A DNA stretch of 43,576 nt. Origin: Candidatus Gastranaerophilales bacterium (lineage in GTDB: Bacteria; Cyanobacteriota; Vampirovibrionia; Gastranaerophilales; Gastranaerophilaceae). Below the pieces are notes generated by a model. That model was not told where the DNA came from. It worked only from the letters and a program-made list of their open reading frames with translations, and did not search any database. The stretch is from assembly GCA_944325315.1 (NCBI GenBank), contig CALVAA010000016.1, forward strand, positions 1 through 43,576, read 5' to 3'. Position 1 is the stretch's first letter. Every line of letters begins with the position of its first letter. Shown one piece after another: positions 1 to 8,107 of this stretch. A program made the translations under genes and the position numbers.

Positions 1-118
1 ATATTTTTTTACAATGAGCTTTACCAAAATAATCAAACCATCTGTAAATTGAAATCAAACCATTTGTCTTTTTACATTCAGATTATCAATATAAAATATG
101 ATATAGCCGGATGTAATG
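1..118. repeat. Non-coding region with two tandem degenerate repeat units
   Basis: No gene is seen here. Two copies of a short unit containing ATCAAACCATYTGT lie in direct repeat, at about 32-45 and 54-67, with a 22-nt period. The first copy is preceded by TTACCAAAATA. Close relatives of this unit recur in the intergenic region near 43.05-43.24 kb on both strands. The function is unknown; it could be a dispersed intergenic repeat or a set of protein-binding sites. Confidence 0.4.
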
Positions 119-811
119 TCAGTTACTAGCTTTTAATTCTTTTTTCCAACAAATGTAAAAATAAACAGCCAAAATGCAATATATAAACCACATAAGAATA
201 AAGGCGGATGCTTTTTGATTTTGAATAACCAAATTAATCCACACAATCAACGAAAGCAGATTTACAAAAAACCAAAAATACCACTGCTCAATACATCTTT
301 TGATTGTTAAAATTTGTCCGAAAATTGAAAAAATCAGTATAAATCCATCTTTATACGGTGTCGGATCGTTTGTTTTTTTAAGTAGTATTGAAGCTATACA
401 AGAAAAAGATAAACAAAAAACAAAATACATTATTCTTTCTTTGTTTTTTAATTTTGTTTTTATAACGTCTTTAGTTTTTTTATAAAGGTGTTTTTTCCAT
501 TTAAATATTCCTATAATTTGAGATGGCACAAAAAAACCTAAATAAAGCAAAAAGCTTCCGTAAAGATTATTTATAAAGGCAAGATAAGAATATATTATGC
601 TTCCTAATATTCCTGTAAAATAACAACCTATTTTCCCTTTTCCCGCAAGCAGTGTATAGCATAGCGAACATAGCACACTTATTGTTGCAAGCTTTCTGTC
701 GTTTGACAGTATGCTTATTGCAATGGTTAATATAATAATAAGCGGGAAAAATATTTTTTCGTATTTTCCCAAACCCGAAAATTGTTTTTTGACCAATTCA
801 ACAAGTTTCAT
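119..811 (-). CDS. pnuC: PnuC-family nicotinamide riboside/NMN transporter
   Basis: This is a polytopic inner-membrane protein of about 230 residues with roughly seven hydrophobic segments, the length and layout of PnuC vitamin transporters. The family hallmark is a Trp/Asn-rich helix; here IEQWYFWFFVNLLSLIVW near residue 180 fits it. The expected role is uptake of nicotinamide riboside or a related NAD precursor, which complements the de novo route represented by nadA at 4672-5598. The reading frame can be extended to a GTG at 844, but the ATG at 811 is preferred. Neither start has a Shine-Dalgarno sequence, and a TATAAT on the minus strand (823-818) sits 6 nt upstream of the ATG, suggesting a leaderless mRNA. 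PnuC relatives also move riboside or thiamine, so the substrate is inferred. Confidence 0.8.
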   Translation of the reverse strand: MKLVELVKKQFSGLGKYEKIFFPLIIILTIAISILSNDRKLATISVLCSLCYTLLAGKGKIGCYFTGILGSIIYSYLAFINNLYGSFLLYLGFFVPSQIIGIFKWKKHLYKKTKDVIKTKLKNKERIMYFVFCLSFSCIASILLKKTNDPTPYKDGFILIFSIFGQILTIKRCIEQWYFWFFVNLLSLIVWINLVIQNQKASAFILMWFIYCILAVYFYICWKKELKASN

Positions 812-826
812 TGTATAATTATAAGA
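786..826. promoter_or_regulatory. Overlapping divergent promoters for pnuC and the orphan gene at 853
   Basis: The palindromic core TATAATTATA provides a -10 hexamer on each strand: TATAAT at 814-819 for the + strand and at 823-818 for the - strand. The + strand also has TTGACC at 789-794, with a long 19-nt spacer. The minus-strand box lies so close to the pnuC ATG that transcription would begin at or next to it. Both assignments rest on sequence match only. Confidence 0.4.
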
Positions 827-852
827 TAAAAATGTATTAGTCACAGTTTTTT

Positions 853-1893
853 ATGAAAATTACTTTGAATAAAAATAATATTGGTTTTTCCTCTATTTAT
901 AACAACAAAATAATGTTGGGTGCGCTTGAAAAAATTTCAGACCATAGTGCAAGTTTTTCTATTACTGCTTCAATGCTCGGCGCTTTAGTTTTAAGACCTT
1001 TAGCTGTTAATTCGACAACTTCGGTTAAAAAGGACAATAAAAAATATTTAACTGCAAATTCTATAAGTTCCGGCTTGGCTAAGTTTCTTCTTGCCGAAGC
1101 CGTTGCTTTTCCTGTTGAAAATGCAGTAAAAAAAATTTCCGGTTCTCCGCAAAAATATCTTTCCAAACAAGCAATTGATGCATATTTAGAGAAAAACAAA
1201 AATTTAATTGATTCAAAAAACTTTAAAAAAGCCTCCCAGATACTAAAAACAGGCACAAATTTTGTTTTTGCAATTCCAAAGTCTTTATTAACCGTTGCAC
1301 TTATTCCATATATTGCAGATAAAGTTTTAAAATTTAAAAACAAAATCCAAAGCCCCGATATTAATTTGAATAATACTCTGACAGAAAAAGAAAAGGATAT
1401 TTATTCAAAAATCAAAAATAATTCACCCGCTTTTAAAGGATGTGCTTTAAATATAACACAAGGTGTGTTTAACAATAATTTATTTCAAAAATTTATCAAA
1501 AAATCTAATTTAAAGGAAGAAAATATCGCAAGAAATATGTCAGTTTTAACTGATATAGTTCTTAGCGGCAGTTTTGCTTTCCATAGTTTTAGGTCTAAAA
1601 AAATTGATAAAGACAAAAAACAAACACTTATATTCAATAATGCAATATCTACCGTTTTATCTATTTTGGGCGGGTGTACAATAGACAAATTTATTAAACC
1701 GGGAAGCAAAAACTTTATTGACAACTTAATAAAGTTTAATGGTGATAATCCAAAATTGCAAAAATATATTCAGGGTATAAATGTTCTAAGACCGACATTA
1801 ATCTTTGCGGCTGTATACTATGGTATTATTCCTGTTATATCTGCAATTGGAGCAGAAAAGTTAAACAATGCTAAGCAAAATAGTTCAACTTAG
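853..1893 (+). CDS. Orphan multi-helix membrane-associated protein (346 aa)
   Basis: Function not recognised. Hydrophobic stretches occur around residues 33-55, 137-156, 230-250, 263-280 and 310-335, with Lys-rich segments between them, so it is probably membrane-associated. It carries two copies of a short aromatic motif, NIGFSS near residue 9 and PAFKG near 192, of the same kind found in the M16 peptidase and in the 443-aa orphan at 39577-40908. The C-terminal hydrophobic hairpin is also similar in character to that 443-aa protein, so the two may belong to one lineage-specific family. The ATG at 853 has no obvious Shine-Dalgarno sequence. The 3' end overlaps the convergent SprA-related gene by 23 nt. 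Confidence 0.75.
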   Translation: MKITLNKNNIGFSSIYNNKIMLGALEKISDHSASFSITASMLGALVLRPLAVNSTTSVKKDNKKYLTANSISSGLAKFLLAEAVAFPVENAVKKISGSPQKYLSKQAIDAYLEKNKNLIDSKNFKKASQILKTGTNFVFAIPKSLLTVALIPYIADKVLKFKNKIQSPDINLNNTLTEKEKDIYSKIKNNSPAFKGCALNITQGVFNNNLFQKFIKKSNLKEENIARNMSVLTDIVLSGSFAFHSFRSKKIDKDKKQTLIFNNAISTVLSILGGCTIDKFIKPGSKNFIDNLIKFNGDNPKLQKYIQGINVLRPTLIFAAVYYGIIPVISAIGAEKLNNAKQNSST

Positions 1894-2245
1894 AATTTTG
1901 TTTTTGTTTTTCGTTTTTTATATTTTTTGCTTTATTTAAAATGGTTCTGGCTTCACTTGCTACTTTTAAATCCTGTTTGGACGGATCATTTGGTGCAAGA
2001 GCTGAAGATATAACGGTTTTAGCATCATCAATTGTGCTTTGAGGGTCATTTTTATCAAGCACAGGCATTTTAATAGATACATGTCCGCCTGTAGGAATTC
2101 CGTTTTTATCCTTTTCAATTACAATAGGACCTCCTAATGATCCTGCTTTTGCTTTGTGTTTTGCCTCATGGGAATAAATTTTATTGTACTGATCTTTTTT
2201 GTAATTATTTAACTGATTTTGAAAAAGATTTAAACTTGGAAGCAT
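1871..2245 (-). CDS. Small SprA-related putative metalloprotease
   Basis: The 124-residue protein contains HEAKH (about 26-30) followed by AGSLGGP, a GIPTGGHVSI segment and an ALAPNDPSKQDLKVASEA segment. This order matches the SprA-related putative metalloprotease family: HExxH, Ala/Gly-rich turn, GGE/H-V-x-I, then an ALAPxDPSxQDxxVAxxA helix. Family members are usually longer, with extended disordered N-termini, so this is close to a minimal catalytic core. No signal peptide is visible. The start is well supported by AGGGAGGG six nt upstream of the ATG. The catalytic HExxH is intact, but the substrate is unknown. The 3' end overlaps the convergent orphan gene. Confidence 0.7.
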   Translation of the reverse strand: MLPSLNLFQNQLNNYKKDQYNKIYSHEAKHKAKAGSLGGPIVIEKDKNGIPTGGHVSIKMPVLDKNDPQSTIDDAKTVISSALAPNDPSKQDLKVASEARTILNKAKNIKNEKQKQNSKLNYFA

Positions 2246-2423
2246 AATTTTCCCTCCCTGAATTCAATCCAATTATACAATTTTATTTTTATTAAATCAA
2301 TAAAATATCAAATTTTAATTTATAAATGAATGCTTTATAAAAATGTATTTACAGAGAAACAAATGTTTAAAAATTAATTTTATTCTAATAGGGTCAAGTA
2401 CTTATATTGGAAGGAGGAATAAA

Positions 2424-2966
2424 ATGTGTACCGTTGAACCTATCAGAAGTAAAAAAGATATTAAAAAGGTTGAGAAAATCTTGGAAGCGCAAAGTAAAAG
2501 AAATTTGTTGCTTTTTGTTATGGGTATTAATTTTGGGCTTCGAATTACTGATATTCTGTCTTTAAATGTCGGTGACGTTAAAGATAAAAATTTTATCGAA
2601 TTATATGAAAAAAAGACGGGAAAATATAAAAAAATACCTGTTAACTCCCGCCTAAAGCCTATGTTTGATGAATATACCAAAGGAAGAAAGATAAACGAAC
2701 CCTTATTTCTCTCTTACAGAAACAAAAGACTCGACAGGATTACCAGCTATAATATTATAAAAGAAGCCTGCAGACTGGCGGGTCTTGAAGAAGTTGTAGG
2801 AACTCATACTATGCGGAAAACTTTCGGGTATCACCATTATAAAAAATATAACGATGTTGCACTTTTGCAAAAAATTTTTAATCATTCTTCTCTTGCAATT
2901 ACACTTAGATATATAGGAATTGATCAGGAAGAAATATATTTTAGTTATTCTAATTTTATTTTATAA
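2424..2966 (+). CDS. Minimal tyrosine recombinase (phage integrase family)
   Basis: This is a 180-residue tyrosine recombinase consisting of the catalytic domain alone. The catalytic set is complete: R40 (FGLRITD), K64 on the beta hairpin, H128 and R131 (THTMRKTFGYH), H154 (FNHSS) and the nucleophile Y163 (TLRYIGI). The N-terminal SAM-like core-binding domain of ordinary integrases is missing. The start is the ATG at 2424, nine nt after AAGGAGG; an upstream in-frame ATG at 2343 has no ribosome-binding site. No cargo, direct repeat or partner gene is next to it, and it lies about 21.7 kb from the phage cassette among housekeeping genes. Possible roles are inversion of a local DNA segment, dimer resolution, or a relic of a lost element. 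Confidence 0.85.
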   Translation: MCTVEPIRSKKDIKKVEKILEAQSKRNLLLFVMGINFGLRITDILSLNVGDVKDKNFIELYEKKTGKYKKIPVNSRLKPMFDEYTKGRKINEPLFLSYRNKRLDRITSYNIIKEACRLAGLEEVVGTHTMRKTFGYHHYKKYNDVALLQKIFNHSSLAITLRYIGIDQEEIYFSYSNFIL

Positions 2967-3023
2967 ATTGACAAAAATATTTAACGATACATTTAATTTG
3001 TTAAGCTTGTTTCGCCCTTTTTC

Positions 3024-3053
3024 TTTACAGCATACAAGAAATGGTGCTATAAT
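3024..3053 (+). promoter_or_regulatory. Promoter of gdhA
   Basis: TTTACA at 3024-3029 and TATAAT at 3048-3053 are separated by 18 nt, and the -10 is preceded by TGC, giving an extended -10. It points at the glutamate dehydrogenase start 30 nt downstream of the -10 box. This is a good match to a housekeeping sigma-70-type promoter. Confidence 0.6.
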
Positions 3054-3082
3054 GACCTAGAACATAATTGGGAGAGTAGTAT

Positions 3083-4435
3083 ATGAGCAATTACATTGAA
3101 AAAGTATTAACCGAAGTTGAAACAAAAAACAGCAATGAAAAAGAATTTATTCAGGCGGTAAAAGAAGTTTTGTTAACTATTGAACCTGTTGTGAATAAGA
3201 TTCCGGAAATTGAGAAAACCGCTTTGCTTGAAAGACTGACTGAGCCTGAAAGAATAATTACTTTTAGAGTACCTTGGGTTGATGACAACGGTAAGGTAAG
3301 AGTTAACCGTGGATTTCGTGTTCAGTTCAACGGCTCAATAGGTCCTTTTAAAGGTGGATTAAGATTTCATCCAAGCGTAAATCAAAGCATAATGAAATTT
3401 TTAGCTTTTGAGCAGGTTTTTAAAAATGCATTGACATCTCTTCCAATAGGAGGCGGAAAGGGCGGATCGGACTTTGACCCTAAAGGTAAAAGCGACAATG
3501 AAATTATGCGTTTTTGTCAAAGTTTTATGAATGAACTTCAAAGACACATAAACCATAATCTCGATGTTCCTGCAGGTGATATCGGAGTTGGCGCAAGAGA
3601 AATCGGGTATTTGTTCGGGCAATACAGAAAAATTAAAAATGCTTTTGAAGCGGGTGTTCTGACAGGAAAAGGTCTTGAATACGGCGGTTCTTTGGTTAGA
3701 AAAGAAGCAACAGGTTACGGCTTAATATATTTTGTCCGTGAAATGTTAAAAGCAAACGGAAAGGATTTTAAAGGTAAAATAACAACTATTTCCGGTTCAG
3801 GTAATGTTGCAATTTACGCAGCGGAAAAAATTGTTCAATATGGCGCAAAAGTTGTTGCAATGTCTGATTCAAACGGTTGCATATACGACGATAACGGAAT
3901 AGATCTTGATGAAATTAAAAGATTAAAAGAAGTTGAGCGTTTGAGAATAAAGGAATATTTAAAAAAGCATCCGACAGCAAAATATATGGAAAATGTGCAA
4001 GGTGCAATTCCGGCCGTTTATACAATAAAAGCAGATATTGTACTGCCTTGTGCCACACAAAACGATATCAATCTTGAATGTGCAAAAATGTTAGTTAAAA
4101 ATGGCGTATTTGCAATAGGAGAAGGGGCTAACATGCCGGTTGATATTGATGCTATAAATTATTTTATTGAAAACAATGTTTTGTTAGCTCCTGCAAAGGC
4201 TGCAAATGCCGGCGGGGTTGCAACTTCTGCTCTTGAAATGTGCCAAAACAGCATGAGATATTTTTGGACATTTGAAGAAGTTGATAAGAAGTTAGAAAAT
4301 ATTATGGTTAATATTTTTAAAGCTTGTAATGAGACTTCAAAAGAATATAATTTAGGAATAAATTATGTGGCGTGTGCAAATATTGCTGCGTTTAAAAAGG
4401 TAAGTGCCGCAATGCTTGCGCAGGGTATTATATAA
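3083..4435 (+). CDS. gdhA: Glutamate dehydrogenase, hexameric, probably NADP-dependent
   Basis: This catalyses reversible reductive amination of 2-oxoglutarate with ammonia to glutamate, a main entry point of nitrogen in the cytoplasm. The length of 450 residues is typical of the bacterial hexameric small-subunit type. Visible signatures are the substrate-binding Lys cluster (GPFKGGLRFHP at about 87-97, K114), the catalytic Lys in PIGGGKGGSDFDPKG (K126), the Asp in DVPAGDIGVG (D166) and the Rossmann loop GSGNVA (238-243). An SDS sequence at the end of beta-2 (AMSDSNG) argues for NADPH rather than NADH, as in biosynthetic GdhA; this is inference. The gene has its own promoter and a strong terminator and so appears monocistronic. 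GGGAG upstream supports the start. Confidence 0.97.
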   Translation: MSNYIEKVLTEVETKNSNEKEFIQAVKEVLLTIEPVVNKIPEIEKTALLERLTEPERIITFRVPWVDDNGKVRVNRGFRVQFNGSIGPFKGGLRFHPSVNQSIMKFLAFEQVFKNALTSLPIGGGKGGSDFDPKGKSDNEIMRFCQSFMNELQRHINHNLDVPAGDIGVGAREIGYLFGQYRKIKNAFEAGVLTGKGLEYGGSLVRKEATGYGLIYFVREMLKANGKDFKGKITTISGSGNVAIYAAEKIVQYGAKVVAMSDSNGCIYDDNGIDLDEIKRLKEVERLRIKEYLKKHPTAKYMENVQGAIPAVYTIKADIVLPCATQNDINLECAKMLVKNGVFAIGEGANMPVDIDAINYFIENNVLLAPAKAANAGGVATSALEMCQNSMRYFWTFEEVDKKLENIMVNIFKACNETSKEYNLGINYVACANIAAFKKVSAAMLAQGII

Positions 4436-4497
4436 CCATAACAATAAAAATTCAAGCGACTTTTATTGTCTAAACTTTTGTAAATTTTTTCAAAAAT

Positions 4498-4530
4498 AAA
4501 ACAATTGTATTCGATACAATTGTTTTATTT
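4498..4530 (+). terminator. Rho-independent terminator after gdhA
   Basis: A perfect 13-bp inverted repeat (AAAACAATTGTAT at 4498-4510 and its complement at 4514-4526) encloses a TCG loop and runs into a TTTTATTTTAT tract. A weaker 9-bp inverted repeat (4441-4449 with 4461-4469) lies just before it. The position 60-95 nt after the gdhA stop fits a transcription terminator. Confidence 0.8.
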
Positions 4531-4563
4531 TATATGGAAAAGAATCAAAACAAAAGGGATTTT

Positions 4564-4665
4564 ATGAATAAACCAAAAACAGCAGCAGACTTTTTAAAAA
4601 TGCTTGCTAAAAACTCAAGACTTGTAAAAAAGAAATTAAAAAAGCTTAAAGAGTGGGTGTTGTAA
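4564..4665 (+). CDS. Possible small basic protein (33 aa)
   Basis: A 34-codon frame starts with ATG preceded by AAAGGGA at a suitable distance. The product is short and strongly basic, rich in Lys and Leu, and its C-terminal half (LVKKKLKKLKEW) is likely an amphipathic helix. It lies between the gdhA terminator and the end of the convergent nadA gene. Because it is so short and sits after a terminator, it needs its own promoter, which I could not identify clearly. It may be a genuine small protein or chance coding. Confidence 0.3.
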   Translation: MNKPKTAADFLKMLAKNSRLVKKKLKKLKEWVL

Positions 4666-4671
4666 ATAGTT

Positions 4672-5598
4672 TTATACTAAAGAATAAGTTTTATTCAACA
4701 TTTTTTCAATACAGTTTTTTGCTCTGTTGATAATTTCGCTATCAATAGCTATTTCGTGTTTTTCTTCAAGCAAAGCAGTGTAAATATCTTCAAGAGTGTT
4801 TCTTTTCATATCCGGACAGATTATATTTTCTGTTATAAGAATGAATTCTTTGTTCCAGTGATAAAGTTTAGAATCTCTGTTTAGTCTGTCAGCTACCCCT
4901 TTTTCTGTTGCAATTATAAACCTTTTATTCGGACTTTTTTTTGCAAATTCAACAATTTCTTTTGTCGAACCTGTAAAGTCACTATTATTTGTAACATCTT
5001 GGTGACATTCCGGATGCGATAAAATTAGTGCATCCGGATAAAGTTTTCTTGCATTGTCAATATCGCATTTTCTGATTCTTAAATGCGTGGGACAAAAACC
5101 GTTGTATGTAATTACTTTGACATTTTTAAGTTTAGATTCAACGTATTTTCCCAAGTAATTGTCAGGAACAAATAAAACTTCTTTTACGCCAAGACTTTTA
5201 ACTATTTCAACCGCATTTGAGCTTGTGCAACAAATGTCGCAGTTTGCTTTGATTTCAGCAGTTGAATTAATATAGCAAACAATCGGAATATTCGGATATT
5301 TATTTTTGAAAATTTTTAAATTTTCAACATCTATCATATCTGCCATATGACAACCTGAATTTAGTGTAGGAAGCAGAACCTTTTTGTTGGGTGATAACAA
5401 CTTTGCGCTTTGTGCCATGAAGTATACGCCCGCAAAAAGAATAATATCGGCATCTGTTTTTGCTGCCATCTTGCTTAAATATAAAGAATCTCCGACAAAG
5501 TCAGAAACTTCGTCAATTTCAATATTTTGATAGCAGTGCGTCAGAATAATTGCGTTTTTTTCTTTTTTTAGTTCTTTTATCTTATCAACTAGATTCAT
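4672..5598 (-). CDS. nadA: Quinolinate synthase A
   Basis: This condenses iminoaspartate with dihydroxyacetone phosphate to quinolinate in de novo NAD biosynthesis, using a [4Fe-4S] cluster. The three cluster cysteines are at the family positions: C83 (SGCHMADM), C169 (NGFCPTHL) and C261 (CPDMKRNTLED). Other family blocks include AIILTHCYQ, the GDSLYLS segment and SHPECHQDV. The length of 308 residues is normal for the short three-domain form. The partner genes nadB and nadC are not in this window. The start ATG is preceded by GGAAAG. With PnuC at the left end, both a synthetic and a salvage entry to NAD are encoded here. Confidence 0.95.
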   Translation of the reverse strand: MNLVDKIKELKKEKNAIILTHCYQNIEIDEVSDFVGDSLYLSKMAAKTDADIILFAGVYFMAQSAKLLSPNKKVLLPTLNSGCHMADMIDVENLKIFKNKYPNIPIVCYINSTAEIKANCDICCTSSNAVEIVKSLGVKEVLFVPDNYLGKYVESKLKNVKVITYNGFCPTHLRIRKCDIDNARKLYPDALILSHPECHQDVTNNSDFTGSTKEIVEFAKKSPNKRFIIATEKGVADRLNRDSKLYHWNKEFILITENIICPDMKRNTLEDIYTALLEEKHEIAIDSEIINRAKNCIEKMLNKTYSLV

Positions 5599-5673
5599 AT
5601 TCTTTCCGATTTTATAGTTTAAAATTTGTATATTATTTTATTAAACATCAAAGAGTCTATAAGGTCAACAAAA

Positions 5674-6648
5674 TTATAACATTTGAGCTCTTAATTCTTC
5701 GTTTGATTTTGGACTTAAGTATTTCGGTGCAATATCAAAAACTGTTTTACAGCCGTATTGTCCTTCTTTGTTGAGTCTGTATACCGCTCTTGCATAAGCT
5801 ATAAGTACACTTGATGTGAACTCTGGATTAGAATCCAGTTTTAAACTGTATTCTATAATGTGTTTTGTATCCGCTGAAGTTTCACCGCACCTAAATACGA
5901 ACCCACCATGGGGAATAGCGGCGTGGTTTTTAATAAGTTCTTCTTTATCTATAAAGTGTACGGTTGTGTCGTAGTCTATAAAGTAGTTTGGCATATTTAC
6001 AATTTCTTGTTCAATTCTTTTTTTATCAGCCCCCGCTTCAACTACAACATAGCATTCTCTTGTGTGTTTTTCTCTTGTTGAAAGGTCAGGGTTTTTTCCT
6101 TCTCTTACCTGCTCAAGTGCGCTATCAACAGGAATTGTGTATTGTCTGGCATCGACTACTCCTTCAATTCTTCTGATAGCATCACTGTGACCTTGACTAA
6201 CGCCTTTTCCCCAGAAAGTATAATCTTTTCCGTCAGGAAGAATCGAATTTGCGTAAAGCCTGTTTAATGAAAACATGCCCGGGTCCCAGCCAACAGAAAT
6301 AGCAGCTGTTTTATTATTTTCAAGTGCGCTTTTGTTTACATTATTAAAATGTTCGGGAATTTTTGCATGTGTGTCAAAACTGTCTACAATATTAAAATAT
6401 TTAGCATATTTAGGGCTTTGAACCGGTAAATCGGTTGCGCTTCCGCCACATAGAATTAAAACATCAATTTCGTTTTTGTAGTTTTCAATTTCTTCAACCG
6501 AAATAACCTGTGCATTTGAATTTGTTTTTAGTGTTTTAGGGTCACGTCTTGTAAAAATTGCTTTCAGGTTCATATCTTTGTTTTTTTGGCAGGCAAATTC
6601 TATGCCTCTACCTAAATTTCCGTATCCCACTACTGCAATGTTTATCAT
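5674..6648 (-). CDS. ddh: meso-Diaminopimelate D-dehydrogenase
   Basis: This NADPH-dependent enzyme makes meso-diaminopimelate directly from tetrahydrodipicolinate and ammonia, a one-step bypass in lysine and peptidoglycan synthesis. An N-terminal Rossmann motif (AVVGYGNLGRG, about residues 5-15) is followed by typical Ddh blocks: TRRDP, CGGSATDLP, DSFDTHAKIP, GWDPGMFSLNR, the substrate-loop WGKGVSQGHSDAIRRI, and PHGGFV. The length of 324 residues matches the family. The start is the ATG at 6648 behind AAGGAGG; upstream ATGs in frame lie inside or ahead of the ribosome-binding site. Glutamate dehydrogenase 1.2 kb away and Ddh both assimilate ammonia, though they are not co-transcribed. Confidence 0.96.
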   Translation of the reverse strand: MINIAVVGYGNLGRGIEFACQKNKDMNLKAIFTRRDPKTLKTNSNAQVISVEEIENYKNEIDVLILCGGSATDLPVQSPKYAKYFNIVDSFDTHAKIPEHFNNVNKSALENNKTAAISVGWDPGMFSLNRLYANSILPDGKDYTFWGKGVSQGHSDAIRRIEGVVDARQYTIPVDSALEQVREGKNPDLSTREKHTRECYVVVEAGADKKRIEQEIVNMPNYFIDYDTTVHFIDKEELIKNHAAIPHGGFVFRCGETSADTKHIIEYSLKLDSNPEFTSSVLIAYARAVYRLNKEGQYGCKTVFDIAPKYLSPKSNEELRAQML

Positions 6649-6717
6649 ATACATCCTCCTTTTTGAAATAAAATATAGCATAAAAAGTTAAAAAAGAAGG
6701 ATTTATTTATACATTCT

Positions 6718-8043
6718 TTATCTGCAAAGTGCATAAGCAAAAAGTACACCAAGTTTATGATTGTAATTTCTTCCGTCTTCTTTTGCAAATAGATTTTCAA
6801 TATGGCTTTCTATTGTTCCGTCACTCGAATAAGAAGGGTTTGACATCATTATATGGTGCGTGTTTGTATCGTATCTTAGCGGAAAAATATCGTTTGTCTG
6901 CATAAAACTCGGAAGTTTATCCTGTGGATAATAATACCCGAAAAGCGCATTACTTATTCTGTTTAGGCGTTGTTCGTAGCTCATGCCTCCTTGATAATTA
7001 TCATTTTCGACTTCAACGGCCGGTGCGTAGTTTCTGTTGAACCTCATTTTTTCGGATAATTCTCTGATTTTGAAAAAATCATCCCCGTTTATATAGTCTG
7101 TTCCTACATTTAACCCCATATTTTCATATCTTTTAAAATCATCGGTGCTTTTTTCGCCTATAAAAGCGATTGTAGTTTTTCCGCTTCTTTTTCTGATTTC
7201 GTGTAATATATATTGCATTTGGGAATACCCCGGCAATGCTCCTACTCCGGTATAATGCTTTAAATCGTAGTTTCCTATATGTTTTGCAGAATCTATAAAC
7301 ATTGCTTCAAACCCAAGATTCATTAGTTTTGTACTTTCTTGAATGTATATTTCTAAATGTTGCGGATTATCCCAACTGAACGCTTCTTCTTTGTCTTTAT
7401 ATGAAATCTTTATTTGATCGGCAGAAATTACCGTTCTAAAGCCTGTTTTTATATTTCTGAAATGCGCAAGATTATTAAATGCCATCAATTGTTCTTCGGC
7501 GCTAATTTTATCCGATATACCGTAGTCAATTATATTTCTGCTATATCCGCAATTAAGCTTAATTCCGTAAATTGAATTTTCTTCCCAGGGGGCTTTATTG
7601 TATCCGTCTCCGTATATGTTCGGAAAGATTTGAGATAATACAATACAGTTTGCCCATGATTTTGCACTTGGCGGAATTGCGCTTAAAAGTTTAATTGTGT
7701 TTATTATTCCGCAGCAACAGTTGTTTCCTTGCATGTATCCAATTGCTCTATTGTTTAATTCAATGTAGTTTGCAAATCTGCCCCAGTTATCTTTATAGTC
7801 GGGGCTTTGAATATCGCAGTCAAAGTCAGTTATGGAGGTATCTTTTCCTGTGCTTACAATTAACTCTATTGCCTGTTTAAGATTCAAACTTAAAAGCTCA
7901 GATGGAACAATATTTGCAATCCATTTTTTTTCGTTTTCGCATCCGAGTGCATAGTAGATTTTGTCTTTAAATAAGTCGCTTTTATCTAATTTTGTATCAA
8001 ATTTGTGTGCTTTAAGTAATTTATTTATGCAATTTGTTTTCAT
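6718..8043 (-). CDS. Alpha-amylase-like (GH13-type) TIM-barrel protein, divergent
   Basis: Specific function not recognised. Two segments look like the conserved blocks of the alpha-amylase superfamily. GFEAMFIDSAKHIGNY (about residues 247-262) resembles region II, with the nucleophile Asp and the following Lys-His; TIAFIGEKST (about 291-300) resembles region III, with the acid/base Glu. A region I (D-x-x-x-N-H) block is not evident, nor a clear region IV. The protein has 441 residues, no signal peptide and several Cys (CCC near 109). It may be a degenerate intracellular glycoside hydrolase or a binding protein built on that barrel. No Shine-Dalgarno sequence is obvious before the ATG. It lies between ddh and the M16 peptidase gene, all on the minus strand with separate gaps. 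Confidence 0.5.
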   Translation of the reverse strand: MKTNCINKLLKAHKFDTKLDKSDLFKDKIYYALGCENEKKWIANIVPSELLSLNLKQAIELIVSTGKDTSITDFDCDIQSPDYKDNWGRFANYIELNNRAIGYMQGNNCCCGIINTIKLLSAIPPSAKSWANCIVLSQIFPNIYGDGYNKAPWEENSIYGIKLNCGYSRNIIDYGISDKISAEEQLMAFNNLAHFRNIKTGFRTVISADQIKISYKDKEEAFSWDNPQHLEIYIQESTKLMNLGFEAMFIDSAKHIGNYDLKHYTGVGALPGYSQMQYILHEIRKRSGKTTIAFIGEKSTDDFKRYENMGLNVGTDYINGDDFFKIRELSEKMRFNRNYAPAVEVENDNYQGGMSYEQRLNRISNALFGYYYPQDKLPSFMQTNDIFPLRYDTNTHHIMMSNPSYSSDGTIESHIENLFAKEDGRNYNHKLGVLFAYALCR

Positions 8044-8107
8044 AACAAAAGTATAAATAACCGCATAAAAAAATGCATTAATCGAGTAATTATAATTCTT
8101 TCAGGTA

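Noticed and set aside
21-67. Replication-origin iterons
   Set aside because: Only two degenerate 22-nt units, no DnaA boxes and no replication gene next to them.
897-1343. 148-codon minus-strand open frame inside the 346-aa orphan
   Set aside because: It is the mirror of the AT-rich coding strand of a gene with normal codon structure; no ribosome-binding site and no known motif.
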